Source of the DNA: Phallus indusiatus
Lineage: Eukaryota > Basidiomycota > Agaricomycetes > Phallales > Phallaceae
NCBI GenBank assembly: GCA_027605045.1
Contig: JAQFWX010000001.1
Span: 3,224,001-3,288,000 of the forward strand
Length of the DNA stretch: 64,000 bases
Direction: 5' to 3'
Shown here: positions 22,007-32,382 of the stretch, in pieces
How the letters are laid out: each line of letters begins with the position of its first letter
Position numbering within the stretch: position 1 is the stretch's first letter
The notes under the pieces: generated by a model
Databases searched by the model: none
What the model was told of the DNA's origin: nothing
What the model saw: only the letters and a program-made list of their open reading frames with translations
Program-made: the position numbers and the translations under genes

Positions 22007-22320
22007 ATAATAGATGGTACAATTGACGTTAGCACGATACAACACGGCACATACAATACAGCGCGACACAGCGCAATGGGTGGAGGACAAAAGCTCGAGT
22101 CTATTATGCAATCTCCTGAATACATCATATAGCCCGAACTACTAAAATCCAACACAATTCCTCGGAAGTAATATGACCCAACGCCTAACTGTAAATAACG
22201 AATCCCATCATCTCGTTTCTATCAAGCTCCGATATCCATCAACTTCCCCCGAAAAAAATAAAAGATACATTGGCGATAACACTCTCCGTACATGATAAAT
22301 TTGTTTTTATTGTCTCGTGT

Positions 22321-22614
22321 TCAGAGATGATGTAGTTTGTCATCCACGAAATCGACCTCGCCACAATTGGCGTATGCACATGCTACAACCCCTACATTCT
22401 CGTAATGGTTAGCCGAACCGAGAGGGCGTTTCACTCTAGTATCAAAGATTCCAGCGAAGAACCACATTTCAACATTCTCATCAGAAACCGCAAGTTTCTC
22501 CGTATAATATCTAGGCTTGAATTCTGTCAATTGAATTAAACATAGCAGACCATTCGCAAGACAATATCTTACCAGTTCCGTTTCTTCTACCTTCATTCGA
22601 TCGCTGAGTTTCAT
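22321..22614 (-). CDS. Small open frame of unknown function, divergent from terpene synthase 2
   Basis: 97 codons, starting MKLSDRMKVEETELV and containing GIFDTRVKRPLG, HYENVG and ACAYANCGE. The homologous stretch in copy A is frame-shifted. DTR...PLG...YENVG faintly recalls the DxRxRxxPPLPxxYFGN region of BAHD-type acyltransferases, but the match is too weak for a call. It is probably a gene remnant. Confidence 0.25.
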   Translation of the reverse strand: MKLSDRMKVEETELVRYCLANGLLCLIQLTEFKPRYYTEKLAVSDENVEMWFFAGIFDTRVKRPLGSANHYENVGVVACAYANCGEVDFVDDKLHHL

Positions 22615-22733
22615 GAATGCCGGACCTCACTTCGTGAGACAGAGCCTTTTGACTCCATATATAAATACGATAGGATGAGAGCTATGAGATGTCGCAACGA
22701 CAAGTTCTCCCGACTTTTACTTCATACCATCCA

Positions 22734-23985
22734 ATGACCCAGGTTAAAAAACCATCATCCAATTCCGACTCCATTGAAAGCCTCAACAATGAAGGCTTGT
22801 TGAAGTCAGCCTATCAACCTGGTAAAGCCTCATTATACCTCTTCTAAGACTACTCTCGTAACGTGCTTTTTCCCCTCCAAGAACGAGTCATAGGTGCCTT
22901 GCAAGCTTTTTTAGACGATTTCAACTATTCTCCCACTGGCATAAATTCAATCAATCAAGAACTGGAGGATTATATGCGGGAACTCATGATTACCAGAGGA
23001 ATAGAGTGTCCATTGTTGAAGAAAACTCTTCCGCTCATGGCTTGCCTTGTTCAGGTAAAAAGTTAATATAACGTTATTGCGGCATACAGTGGGCTTATTT
23101 GGTTTTTATGAAAGCTCTGTCACCCAACTCTTCCAATGGATGCCAAGAGACATGTGAGTTTATATATGTGGTATGTGAAATTTTTCTTCTTCCCCTTCCT
23201 TCTTTCTAAACATTTTATAAAGGTTCTGCTTATATGTCGAAGACAAGATATTGGAAGACCCAATACCCCTGAAAGAGTTCGGTCAGCGTTTATTGACCGG
23301 AAAACCTCAGCTCGATCCCGCTCTCACCGTTTTCGTGGAAGTCCTCAATAGGATGTGGACATTCTACGACCCTATTGTTGCGTCTTTGATCCTTAACGGC
23401 ACTCTCCAATTTGTGTCGTACACCTGTGTAGAGCCTGAACTGGAGAAGATACGTCTGATTCGAGGTGAAGACCGTTTCGCTTGGTATTTGCGGGATGCAA
23501 CTGGCATTTTCAGTTACGGGTTACTTGGTTTTACGAAAGAGGACGGATTTAGTGCAGTCGATCTCATTCAAGCTTTACCAAACTTCAGCTTTTGGTTCAG
23601 TGCTACAAATGACATTTTATCGTGAGTTCTACGACACATTTCTTTACCCGATCACCTCTAACGTTTAATGATCAGGTTCCACAAAGAGGAATCACAAGGA
23701 GAAACTGGAACATACATTTGTAATCGTGCTGAGACAGAGAACAAATCTCGATATGAAACTTACGAAGAGCTTGTGGAGGAACTAAAGGCAAGCAGACGGA
23801 TAATCCATAAGACGATGGCAAACGTCAGCCCAAAGGCGGTGAATCTCTGGCGAGCTTTTGCGACAGGCTTCATGTGAGTCTTCACCTGAAAACGTATCAA
23901 TTTCAATGGCTGATGAATTTCATCCGTATTAAGTGAATGGCATTTAATGCAACCTCGATATCGTTTGAAAGAGCTAGGTTTCTGA
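22734..23985 (+). CDS. TRI5-like terpene synthase 2
   Basis: Exon structure identical to synthase 1 (22734-22821, 22882-23054, 23115-23170, 23223-23621, 23676-23873, 23934-23985); 321 residues, intact. The NSE motif is NDILSFHKE and the Asp-rich motif YVEDKILED, with the same Asp-to-Glu change as its duplicate. Most of the protein is nearly identical to synthase 1. Exon 3, just before the metal-binding motif, differs sharply: MDAKRHVSLYMWFC here against MDVKKNAGVYMWLC. The TATA box is at 22658. The chromovirus ends about 730 bp upstream and points away, so the proximal promoter is unbroken. The gene could be functional with a changed product profile; this is inference. Confidence 0.85.
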
Positions 23986-24082
23986 TAAAACCACCTTGTT
24001 TATCTCCATCCGTAACTGAAACCTGTATTGATAATTAATGGCTTTGCTTGAACACAATTTTATTTAAAATCGTTTTCCCAAC

Positions 24083-24359
24083 GTAAGGGAGCGTAGCTAC
24101 GTGGGGTCGTTTGGCGCTCGTCATCGTCCTATCGTCCTCATCATGCTTGTCCTCTTTTTATTGTCCTCATGTTTCTTGTCCTAATATTTCTTGTCCTCAT
24201 ATTCCAGTCCTCATTTTATAGTCCCTAGTTTACATTATCGTCCTCAAAGATTTTGTATATAATCCTCACTGATGTTCGAATCAAATCACCTTTTTCGCAC
24301 TTCATTTTATTTTCGTGTATTGAGTCAGCGCGCTGTGCAGCGACAACTCAGTAACTACA
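24083..24359. mobile_element. 277-bp insertion with 5-bp target-site duplication
   Basis: Absent from copy A. It is flanked by CCAAC (24078-24082 and 24360-24364). On the minus strand it begins TGTAGTTACTGAG and ends CTCCCTTAC. Inside are a TATATAA-like box and about eight spaced GTCCTCAT/GTCCTAAT words on the plus strand. It may be a solo LTR or another non-autonomous element. Confidence 0.6.
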
Positions 24360-24539
24360 CCAACGAAGTAGCGACGCTCTTGTTGATGTGTAATTAAAGT
24401 GCCTGTAGTTACCACGATTGACGAAAGTTCTAGGAGTAATGGAAAATGCTTCGGATTTTCTTCTCTATTGAAGTTCCAGTTTAGTCTGAGATAATTTGCA
24501 ACGGTAATGTACCACTACTGTTGTAGATTATGTGAATCG

Positions 24540-24765
24540 TGATGTGATCCGCGACGGGCTACACAAGGAAAGTCCCGAAACGCGCGATATTACCGAGTCA
24601 CGTTACACAACGCGTGGCTTCATTGTTTCAGAAAATGTATATATACCAAACACCATTATCTACAATAAACAACTAGATTTCCCCCCACTTTTCTCTCTAT
24701 TTTCCTAAACACACAGTCACTGGTTCCCGTATCTTTCCTGCCACACTCCTGAGGCGCTCTCTTCA
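24540..24765 (+). mobile_element. 226-bp solo LTR-like insertion
   Basis: Absent from copy A, where GTGAATCGCATGC is continuous. It starts TGATGTGATCC and ends CTCTTCA, that is TG...CA. Target duplication is ATCG (24536-24539, 24766-24769), or AATCG if the final A is shared. It contains TATATA and AATAAA words in a plausible order for an LTR. It is unrelated to the 399-bp LTR. Confidence 0.65.
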
Positions 24766-26379
24766 ATCGCATGCAAGGAATGCCTTATGCTGCCGATTAG
24801 TGATCAGCGCTCTGGAAGTTTCAAGATGGGGGATGTACTTCAGAGCCGAAACCCAGATCACTGATCAGCGTAACAGGAAGTGTGAGAAAAGAAAACCTCT
24901 TCTAGAAGAAATCTGTTTTGAAAGTTTTTAGAGTGTAAGTGTTCCGAATTGTCATCGGGATTTTTACCAGTATATCCAAAAAAGCCTAGTTATTTATTAG
25001 CGAAGTTTAATTTAGGATAATGGAAATAGAAGTCTAAGCAAATTGGGAAATAAGCGTCTTATGATTAGAACGATTGCGTTGTGTTACGGAGCTTGGATAA
25101 GACTAGGATATATTTTAACGTTGATAAAAGTAGACATTATAAGAATGCCAATACTAAGGGAGAGGAAATAGCAAAGCCAGAAAACCGAGAAAACGCCTTG
25201 ATGAGACAACATTGTCATTCAAACCCATACAACCATCGTCTTGAGTCGATTCGCGATGAAAATATCATTTTGAATGTGCATATACAAGCACTCAAGCCTT
25301 CGGAGCCGTCTGAAGACGCAATCTTTCTAAAACGGGCAAACCGCTGGTGGCGGGTTTTGCTTGGCGTCCTCAGCGGGAAGTGTCCAATCAGCTCCTCTTC
25401 GCGTGAGCAATCCTCAGATGATGAGTTTTTTTAAATCTCCAGCGGGGGAGTAGTACTTTTGAATCTGCCGCATAGCCTTGGTAACTGCCAGGTGTTACTG
25501 CCTTTCAACCACGGAAACTTTCAGATAAAATTTACGCGCCTGATCAGGAAAAAAAAACATATACGACTGTCATAAAGTAAGGTATAGGCACGAGCGACAA
25601 TGCACTTAAATAATTGGCAACGCAATTCAATATATTAGTCCAGGTGTTGATGGTACGGCGCAAACAGATCGGACGCAACCCTCGGACGACTGTCATTCGG
25701 AATCGAGTCTCGGACTTTACACTGTTTTACATTTGATTTCTGTAGGCATACTCCTGAATTTGAGAATGCCGATGAATGAGATCATTCAGTAGTATCAGTA
25801 CTTAGGAAGCCAAATTTGTTTGGTCAATCAGCGCACTTTGACGCGGCTAGTACGAATTAGGGAGACCGAATAATTATCGATTTCGTCCAATAGTGAAATA
25901 CTTCACGTTGATATCACATGAATTCCGTACCAGGGATGAACCTAGTACACTTGGAAGTGAGATGACGCAAACAGGGTGGTTTCAGCTTAATATGGTAAAA
26001 ACCATTGGTCAGGGACTGGAGCTTTGTCTAGCTTTGTCTGTTTTCGTACCAATAACTAAGAAATTATAGCGGTATTTTTTTGTTATTTTTCGGTGATGGT
26101 AATTGCATATTCCCACTTCAATGTATCAGCACTAATTTGAATATTGTCAATTGATTCTTATGGCAGATTAATTAGCAAATACTATTCTCTATCCAGCGGA
26201 TCCACCTCTTCTATCTTTTCTCGATTGTTAATTAAATTATTCATGCGCCGGGAACTGTTATGCTGCGCAGCCAGAGGCTCTCAGCTGACAGCGACATTGT
26301 ACATATATAAACAGGGTAGCTCAATGAAATTTATGAGATAGCAACAAGCACGACAAGAGATTTTTCAATATCTTATTCA

Positions 26380-27633
26380 ATGACTCAAACCAAGAACACA
26401 TCACCCACATCTACCAAATTTTCTAGCGTCGATGACGATAAAGGCTCGAAGTCGTTGTATCAACCTGGTAAAACACTATTATTCTGTAATACCGCTTGGA
26501 CGAATCAATTTTTGGATTTTTGGATTTTATAGAGCGAGTAGTAGCTACTCTGAAAGCATTTTTAGACGACTTTGACTATACTCCTACTGGGATCAACCCG
26601 GTTAATCAAGAACTCGAGGATTATATGCACGAAGTCATGATTACAAGAGGACTAGAATGCTCATTGTTGAAGAGAATTCTTCACCTGATGGCGGCTTTAG
26701 TCCAGGTGAGTGTTAATGCTATTTATTACAGCATATAGCAGGCTTATCCAGGATCCTTGTTTTATAAAAGCTTCCTCACCCAACTCTTCCGATGGATGTC
26801 AAAAAAAATGCGGCTTTATATTTGTGGTATATGACCATCCTTTCCTCTTTTTCTTCAAACTGAAATCTTTTACCAAGGTTTTGCATGTATATTGATGAAA
26901 TGATATTTGTGGATCCAGTCCCTTTCAAAGAGTTCGGTCAGCGTTTATTGACCGGGAAACCCCAACTTGATCCCGTTCTCACCGTCTATGCGGAGGTCCT
27001 CAACAAGATGTGGCAATTTTACGACCCCTTAATTGCGTCTCTGATTATGAATGGAACTCTTCAATTTGTATCTTATACCTGCTTGGAACAGCAACTTGAG
27101 AAAAGGCGTTTTATTCAAGGCGAAGATCGTTTTGCCTGGTATCTTCGCGATGCAACCGGAATTTTCAGTTATGGCCTGCTTGGATTCACAAAGCAGGATG
27201 GATTTAGTGCCATAGACCTCATTCAAGCTGTACCCAACTTCAGCTTTTGGTTTAGTGCGACGAATGATCTTCTATCGTGGGTTTCATACATCGTTTATTA
27301 TATTCTCACCGATATATCGCACGGTTAGATTCCACAAAGAAGAATCACAAGGAGAAACAGGAACATATATATGGACTCGTGCAAAAATAGAGAACAAATC
27401 TCGATACGAAATTTGCGATGATCTCCTAGGCGAATTGAAAGTCAGCAGACAAATAATGTATAAAGCGATGGAGAATATAAGCGAAAAGGCGGTGAATATT
27501 TGGAAGAATTTTGAAAGAGGATTTGTGTGAGTTTCTCCCGACAATTTTTCCAATCGGCGCTCATCTATGTATTATTAGCGAATGGCATCTCACCCTGCCC
27601 AGGTATCGTTTGAAAGAACTGGGCTTTCATTAG
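26380..27633 (+). CDS. TRI5-like terpene synthase 3
   Basis: Exons 26380-26467, 26533-26705, 26771-26826, 26878-27276, 27329-27526 and 27579-27633 give 322 residues. Intron positions and the lengths of exons 2-5 (173, 56, 399 and 198 bp) equal those of synthases 1 and 2, so the three are paralogs of one array. Here the Asp-rich motif is YIDEMIFVD, with the expected leading Asp, and the NSE motif is NDLLSFHKE. The stretch GEDRFAWYLRDATGIFSYG is shared. It is more diverged than the other two are from each other, so it split off before the 4.2-kb duplication. A sesquiterpene or related product is expected; its identity is not predictable. Confidence 0.88.
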
Positions 27634-28045
27634 AGTTCATCCTTGAATTCATTCATTCTTTCTGCAAAGTAGCGCATCCTATTAATAAACATTATATACA
27701 TACTCCGCTTTACTGAATATTGAACTTTGTTTCTATTCAGCGTTTCATGTTACGCGTCTGTGTGCGCACCCAATGCTGGGAAATTAGCCACGAGATCGAT
27801 CCAAATTCTAGAATCACCTGAAATATTTCTCGTTGCTGAGTTCATCAAGTTGTTGTGGAGTCGATCTAGTTGTGAAATCATTCGTGACGACGCAGTGCAG
27901 TGTAGATTGTAAAGCAAGTGGCGGGTTGACGTCATACCTAACCTAGTTGCGTCATCAGCCGGTGGTATAAATTTGAGACAACACAACTCACGAAATTCAA
28001 CCAATTCACTCAAATTTGTTATTTTCTACTCAAACAACATTCAGA
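27634..28045. promoter_or_regulatory. Promoter region of CsbD-like gene 1 with CRE-type sites
   Basis: A perfect palindromic TGACGTCA lies at 27927-27934, a related TGCGTCAT at 27948-27955 and a TATAAAT box at 27966-27972, about 80 bp before the ATG. TGACGTCA is the site of ATF/CREB-type bZIP factors, which act under stress MAP kinases in fungi. Confidence 0.6.
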
Positions 28046-28543
28046 ATGTCAGACAACACTGATTCAGCACCAAGGTACGTGTTGTTATTGCCTGCTGTCG
28101 AAAACGTGGTGACTTATATTACGACGTTGCAGCCAATACAACGGTCAATTTCATTCGGTGAAAGGAACATTAGTTGAAACCGTATGTTAAGCTTACTGGT
28201 TTGTGCTTTCAAATATACTGAGAGTGTTATATTTAGGTCGGTAATTTGACGGGCTCCGATTCGTGGCGTCGTTCCGGCCAAGAAGAGCATGCAAAAGGAG
28301 AAGCCGAAATTACTGCAGCACAAGCCAAAAACTACGCTGATGGAGCAGCAGACAGAGTGTCAGGCAAGATCGACGCTGTTACTGGCGCTATTACCGGTGA
28401 TACCCAACAGCAAATGTCAGGTAAATGAAGTATAGTCCGAATAATAGATGACTTAAATAACTAACGTTCCTTCTTCTCAAGGCAACTTGAAGCATGACAA
28501 GGGCAAGACCGAAATGGAGCTCAATAAGCCGATATCGTCGTAG
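28046..28543 (+). CDS. CsbD-like stress-response protein 1
   Basis: Four exons (28046-28074, then from about 28131, 28238 and 28482) join to roughly 107 residues. Family signs are QYNGQFHSVKGTLVETVGNLTG, split here across exons, then SGQEEHAKGEAE, a repeat-like AKNYADGAADRVSGK, DAVTGAITGD and a closing GNLKHDKGK. CsbD-like proteins are small, hydrophilic, predicted mostly helical and induced by general stress in bacteria; they are common in Agaricomycetes. The molecular role is unknown. The CRE site upstream fits stress control. A paralog lies 4 kb away on the other strand. Confidence 0.82.
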
Positions 28544-28963
28544 GGAAAGGAAATTAGGTCTTAATATGGGATGGACTGACTTTTTGTATTACATACCGCC
28601 GTATTCGCTGTAAGAAAGCATAGTAATAATTGATACGTTGGAATGATATGAATGATATGTAATGTCTTTGTAAACGTTTGCTCCAGAGAGAACGCCCATA
28701 CAAGGCAATAAATCAACGTTCGTGACACCACAATTCAATTCAGCAATCCGCATTGGCTTTGCGGTTATTTCCAAAAAGTTCCCGAGCAAATGGGAGACCG
28801 TCAAATTGACAAGGAAAAAGGAACTGACGGTCGCGGCACCGGTGATAGATTTGGATTAGCGCTAAGCCGGAGTATGTTGTGGGGTTTCTCACGTAACCAA
28901 GATGATGCAGATTGTGGTTCCAAGTCTTAGAGATTAACCGTAACCACCACCATCACTACCACC
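28544..28963. other. Intergenic, promoter of transaldolase
   Basis: About 420 bp between the CsbD-like gene and transaldolase. It ends in a CACC-rich leader just before the ATG. No other gene seen. Confidence 0.45.
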
Positions 28964-30258
28964 ATGTCGACTTCCCTTGACCTACTCAAAAATACAGGAA
29001 CTGTTGTAGTATCGGATTCAGGAGATTTTGAATGCAAGTCAAATTATTTCACATATCAGTATTTGAACTGAAGCAAAATGGTCACTGATCAGCCATCGAT
29101 GTGTACAAGCCACAAGATGCGACAACAAACCCAAGGTTCGCCGGCTAGACGATATATATATATTCAATGGCTTTTTTCACCTAGCAATCTTTTCCTTTCC
29201 CCACATTCAGTCTCCTACTAGCTGCTGCAAACAAACCCCAATACTCTCATCTCATTGATGTCGCTATCAAATACGCAAAGGAGAAATCCTCCGACATCAA
29301 CAAGCAAGCAGAGTTCGCTGTTGATCGTCTTGTAAGATCACTTCACCTTCTTTTCGTATTTCTCCACAAGGCTTATCATCAACTAGTTGGTTGAATTCGG
29401 AAAGGAAATCTTAAAGATCATTCCTGGTCGTGTCTCAACCGAAGTTGATGCTCGTCTCTCTTTCGATAAAGAAGGCACCAAAGCAAAAGTATGAGAACGA
29501 TCAATTCACAGTGTATATTTCAGTTCTCAAACCTTACTCTTCTCTATAGGCAAAGGAGTTGATTGCGCTTTACGAATCCATCGGTGTTCATCGAGACCGT
29601 ATCCTCATCAAGATCGCATCTACATGGGAAGGCATTCAAGCCGCTCGTGAACTCGAAAAGAACGACAACATTCACTGCAATTTGACCCTCCTCTTTGGCT
29701 TCGGTCAAGCTGTCGCCTGTGCCGAAGCTAATGTCACCCTCATCTCTCCCTTCGTCGGGCGTATCTTGGATTGGTACAAGAAGAACAAGCCCAACGACGG
29801 CCCATACGAAGGTGATGCCGACCCCGGTGTCAAGAGCGTCAAAAAGATCTTCAACTACTACAAGCAACATGGTTACAAAACCATTGTTATGGGTGCTTCA
29901 TTCCGAAACGTATGTCATTATAATCTACTCGTCAAACCACCACCGAGGAATGCTGACATGAAAAAACAAGACTGGTGAAATCAAAGCGCTCGCAGGTGTA
30001 GATTTCCTAACGATCGCGCCCCCATTATTGGAAGAACTGCAAAAGTCGTCGGAACCCGTTCCTCAGAAACTCGATTCTAAAACCGCTGCTAAAGGAGAAC
30101 TTATCACCAAGGTATCTTTCGTCGACAACGAACCAGCCTTCCGCTGGGAACTATTGCAAGATGCCATGGCGTTCGACAAGTTGCACGAGGGTATTAAGAA
30201 GTTCGCGGAAGACGGTCAAACTCTCAAAGACATCCTCAAGAAGAAGTTGTCGGCTTAA
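28964..30258 (+). CDS. Transaldolase
   Basis: Non-oxidative pentose phosphate pathway enzyme that moves a dihydroxyacetone unit from sedoheptulose 7-phosphate to glyceraldehyde 3-phosphate in the cytosol. Markers: DATTNPSLLLAA near the N-terminus, [12 protein letters not shown], the Schiff-base Lys in [34 protein letters not shown] and MGASFRNTGEI. The length of about 320 residues matches type I transaldolase. Exon 1 is 28964-29033. Intron 1 starts with GC (GCAAGT at 29034) and ends AG at 29092; only this junction keeps the frame into [15 protein letters not shown]. Further introns are GT-AG. A tail rich in Lys ([11 protein letters not shown]) closes the protein. Confidence 0.96.
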
Positions 30259-30738
30259 AAACCTGTAATCCTCCACCTTTTTTTAATATTTTTATGTCCA
30301 ACGAAACAAGCTGCAAGAAATACAGGTTGTACTTTGATTAAACAAGTCTATGTTGAATGTTGTTACCATTACAAATATGAAATATTAGTTGAATTATAGA
30401 CGTTTGTTTGTTTGTAAAGTTGCCTTCTTAGAATAAACACACGATGAATGAGATGGCTTTGAATAAGAGATACGAAGAGAACCCGGGATATGTTATTTGA
30501 AATGGAAATCCTAATCTTCCTTCTATTAAAAAGAGTACTAGAGACGGAACAGAGAGAAGAGAATTGCTTAAAACACACGGCGATGCGAGGAAATATACCA
30601 AAGCGCGAACAATGTTACGAGGTATAGATTATGTATATCTTGATTCAAAAGGAGGAGAGAAGGAAATACTACAAAGGAGAAAGGGTCGGAGTGTGAAAGA
30701 AAAGAGGAAGAGAGTGGGCAGATGGTCATCGAGTAGCT
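30259..30738. other. Convergent intergenic region
   Basis: 3' flanks of transaldolase (+) and the EB1 gene (-). Purine-rich on the plus strand around 30560-30720; the 90-codon frame there is low-complexity and not called. Confidence 0.45.
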
Positions 30739-31976
30739 CTAGAAGGTCTCCTCCTCGTCGAGGGCCTGTCCGTTTTCCGGTACTTCAAAACCATCCTGCA
30801 GGGATTGTTGCTGTGTTATCAACATGCTGTATATAGTTAAGAATGTTAGCTTACTTCTGTGCTATACAAAATCTTTTGTATTTCTCGTAAGAGGTTGTCA
30901 TCGCTCCCAGCGGCTTCTAGCGTTTCCAGTTGTTGCTGAACCAGTATTTCAATCTCACGAAGCTAAAGAAAAAGTTGATATAACATCATTCAAATCAAGA
31001 GATAATGATCTACTTACTTTTGAGAAGTAAAAATCTCGTTCTTTTTCCAAGCCTTCCAGATGAGTGTTCACCTCCCGCAATTGCCCTTGCAAATTGAGGA
31101 TCGTCTCATTCTGTTGAGCAGAAGCTGCTCGAGGGCCTTTCAAAGTAAAAAGTCTTATAGTTAAAACCCCAGATTTTGAAAGTTGGAAAAGGAAACAAAC
31201 ATACCACCAATAGGAGTTTTGCCACGCGGAGGTGCTCCCGATGTCAAACGGTTTGAAGGCTGCAATGGGGCAATCGTAGCTGGTGTTTCGACTGGGGCGC
31301 CTTTGCGACGTGCAACAGGGTCGTATGGTTGTCCACCGTAGTTCTGATCCCAAAACTTTTTCATCCATTGCAAGAATTCGAGGTTGTCTCTGAAAGAGCG
31401 AGCCACGAAGAACCGCCACATCAGTTGACCAAGCACGGACGAAACGAGACTAATAAAACGTACTGCATTTTGCATTTAGTTAATTTCTCAACTGGGATGG
31501 GCTAATATAAACAAAAACAGGGACATTAATAAACCATTTCGATAGTGAAGCGTTGATGGGAAGGGATGAGAACCCTGGGAGAGAGGCAAGGTAGATGATG
31601 GAAAAAAGACGCGCCTTATCTACTTTCTTTGCTTTAAACAGGTTTTGGAGGACTTTGTAATTAGCGACAAATTCATATTCGTGCTTTGCGTTCATTTTAA
31701 CTCGGACCATCGGCACATCACCTGTTCTCGCCCAAAGATCCACATTGATAAACAAAAAAGACATTCTTCAAAGAGAGAGTGGTAGATCATACCGTATATC
31801 GAATCCATAATCTGACAATATGCAGCTCCAGTTCCACATTGCTCGACTTTAGTATACGAAATTGATAAAAGCTCGTTCACCCAAGCGAGCAATTCTTGTA
31901 TAAAGATTCATTGTTAGATCAAGCCGATAAGGGCGTAAAACCATGTACAATGCACACCTGTACGTGATTCGGCCAT
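30739..31976 (-). CDS. EB1/Mal3-type microtubule plus-end tracking protein
   Basis: Start ATG at 31976, with [16 protein letters not shown] joined over the first intron. The N-terminal calponin-homology domain includes [49 protein letters not shown] and [19 protein letters not shown] Pro/Ser/Thr-rich linker with [12 protein letters not shown] follows. Then comes a coiled coil ([32 protein letters not shown], about residues 190-230), which is the EB1 dimerisation domain carrying the FYF signature. The C-terminus ends DEEETF, close to the usual acidic EEY/F that CAP-Gly proteins bind, but with Thr in place of the second Glu. EB1 proteins follow growing microtubule ends and recruit partners for spindle and hyphal growth. 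The gene has several small introns and a last exon of about 50 bp. Confidence 0.92.
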
Positions 31977-32382
31977 TAGTGAAGTTGTGTTGACGAGGCG
32001 TGAAAAAAAAGTAGACTTCCAAAGAGGTCTTGTTGTTTATTTTGTGTTTGTGGAGAAAGGCCTCCAATTGGCGCTTAATAATTATCGTCACGTGTTTTGT
32101 TGCTAGCCGAGGTTGATGAAGATTCTTAAATACGCCACCGCGCTTTGCTTTGTCGTGCTTGTTGTAGTTTTTGAATTCTGTTACAAGATGCACCAACATA
32201 GGAATGATTACATATACTCAGAATCTTCCACAAGAATGTTTTCGGGGCTTATCAGACATCGTAATTGCATAGTGAAGATTGCCATATATACATTATTATT
32301 ATTATTTCGAGATATAAGATTCAACAGTACATCGTGTATTAACCAACAAGACGGCCCAAAGGCAATGTATTAAATCTTCATT
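31977..32382. other. Intergenic region
   Basis: Between the EB1 start and the CsbD-like gene 2 stop; AT-rich, no gene recognised. Confidence 0.4.

Larger units (their letters stand above)
15751..22154 (-). mobile_element. Short insertion of 186 bp (solo-LTR-like), host of the chromovirus
   Basis: Compared with copy A (TGAGACAATT then CCTCAG), copy B has extra DNA bounded by CAATT on both sides (15746-15750 and 22155-22159), a 5-bp target-site duplication. Taking out the chromovirus and one ATAAT leaves 186 bp. Read on the minus strand it starts TGTTGGATTTTAG and ends TTCAATA. It starts with TG like an LTR but does not end with CA, so its class is uncertain. It was there before the chromovirus. 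Confidence 0.65.
13823..24995 (+). repeat. Tandem segmental duplication, copy B, interrupted by insertions
   Basis: Second copy of the 8722-12960 segment. It is split by a 186-bp insertion (15751-22154), which itself holds the chromovirus (15794-22006), and by two further insertions at 24083-24359 and 24540-24765. With these and their target duplications removed, copy B is about 4.25 kb, nearly equal to copy A. The non-coding part 13848-15750 matches 8744-10613; I see no gene in it. Confidence 0.88.
23986..26379. other. 3' flank of copy B and spacer to synthase 3
   Basis: Up to 24995 this is duplicated flank with two insertions. From 24996 on it is single-copy AT-rich DNA. An open frame of 117 codons at 25081-25434 shows no domain and no intron context, so it is not called. 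TATATAA at 26304-26310 is the likely TATA box of synthase 3. Confidence 0.5.

Noticed and set aside
25081..25434. 117-codon open frame downstream of copy B
   Set aside because: No recognisable domain, no TATA or intron context, polar low-information sequence.
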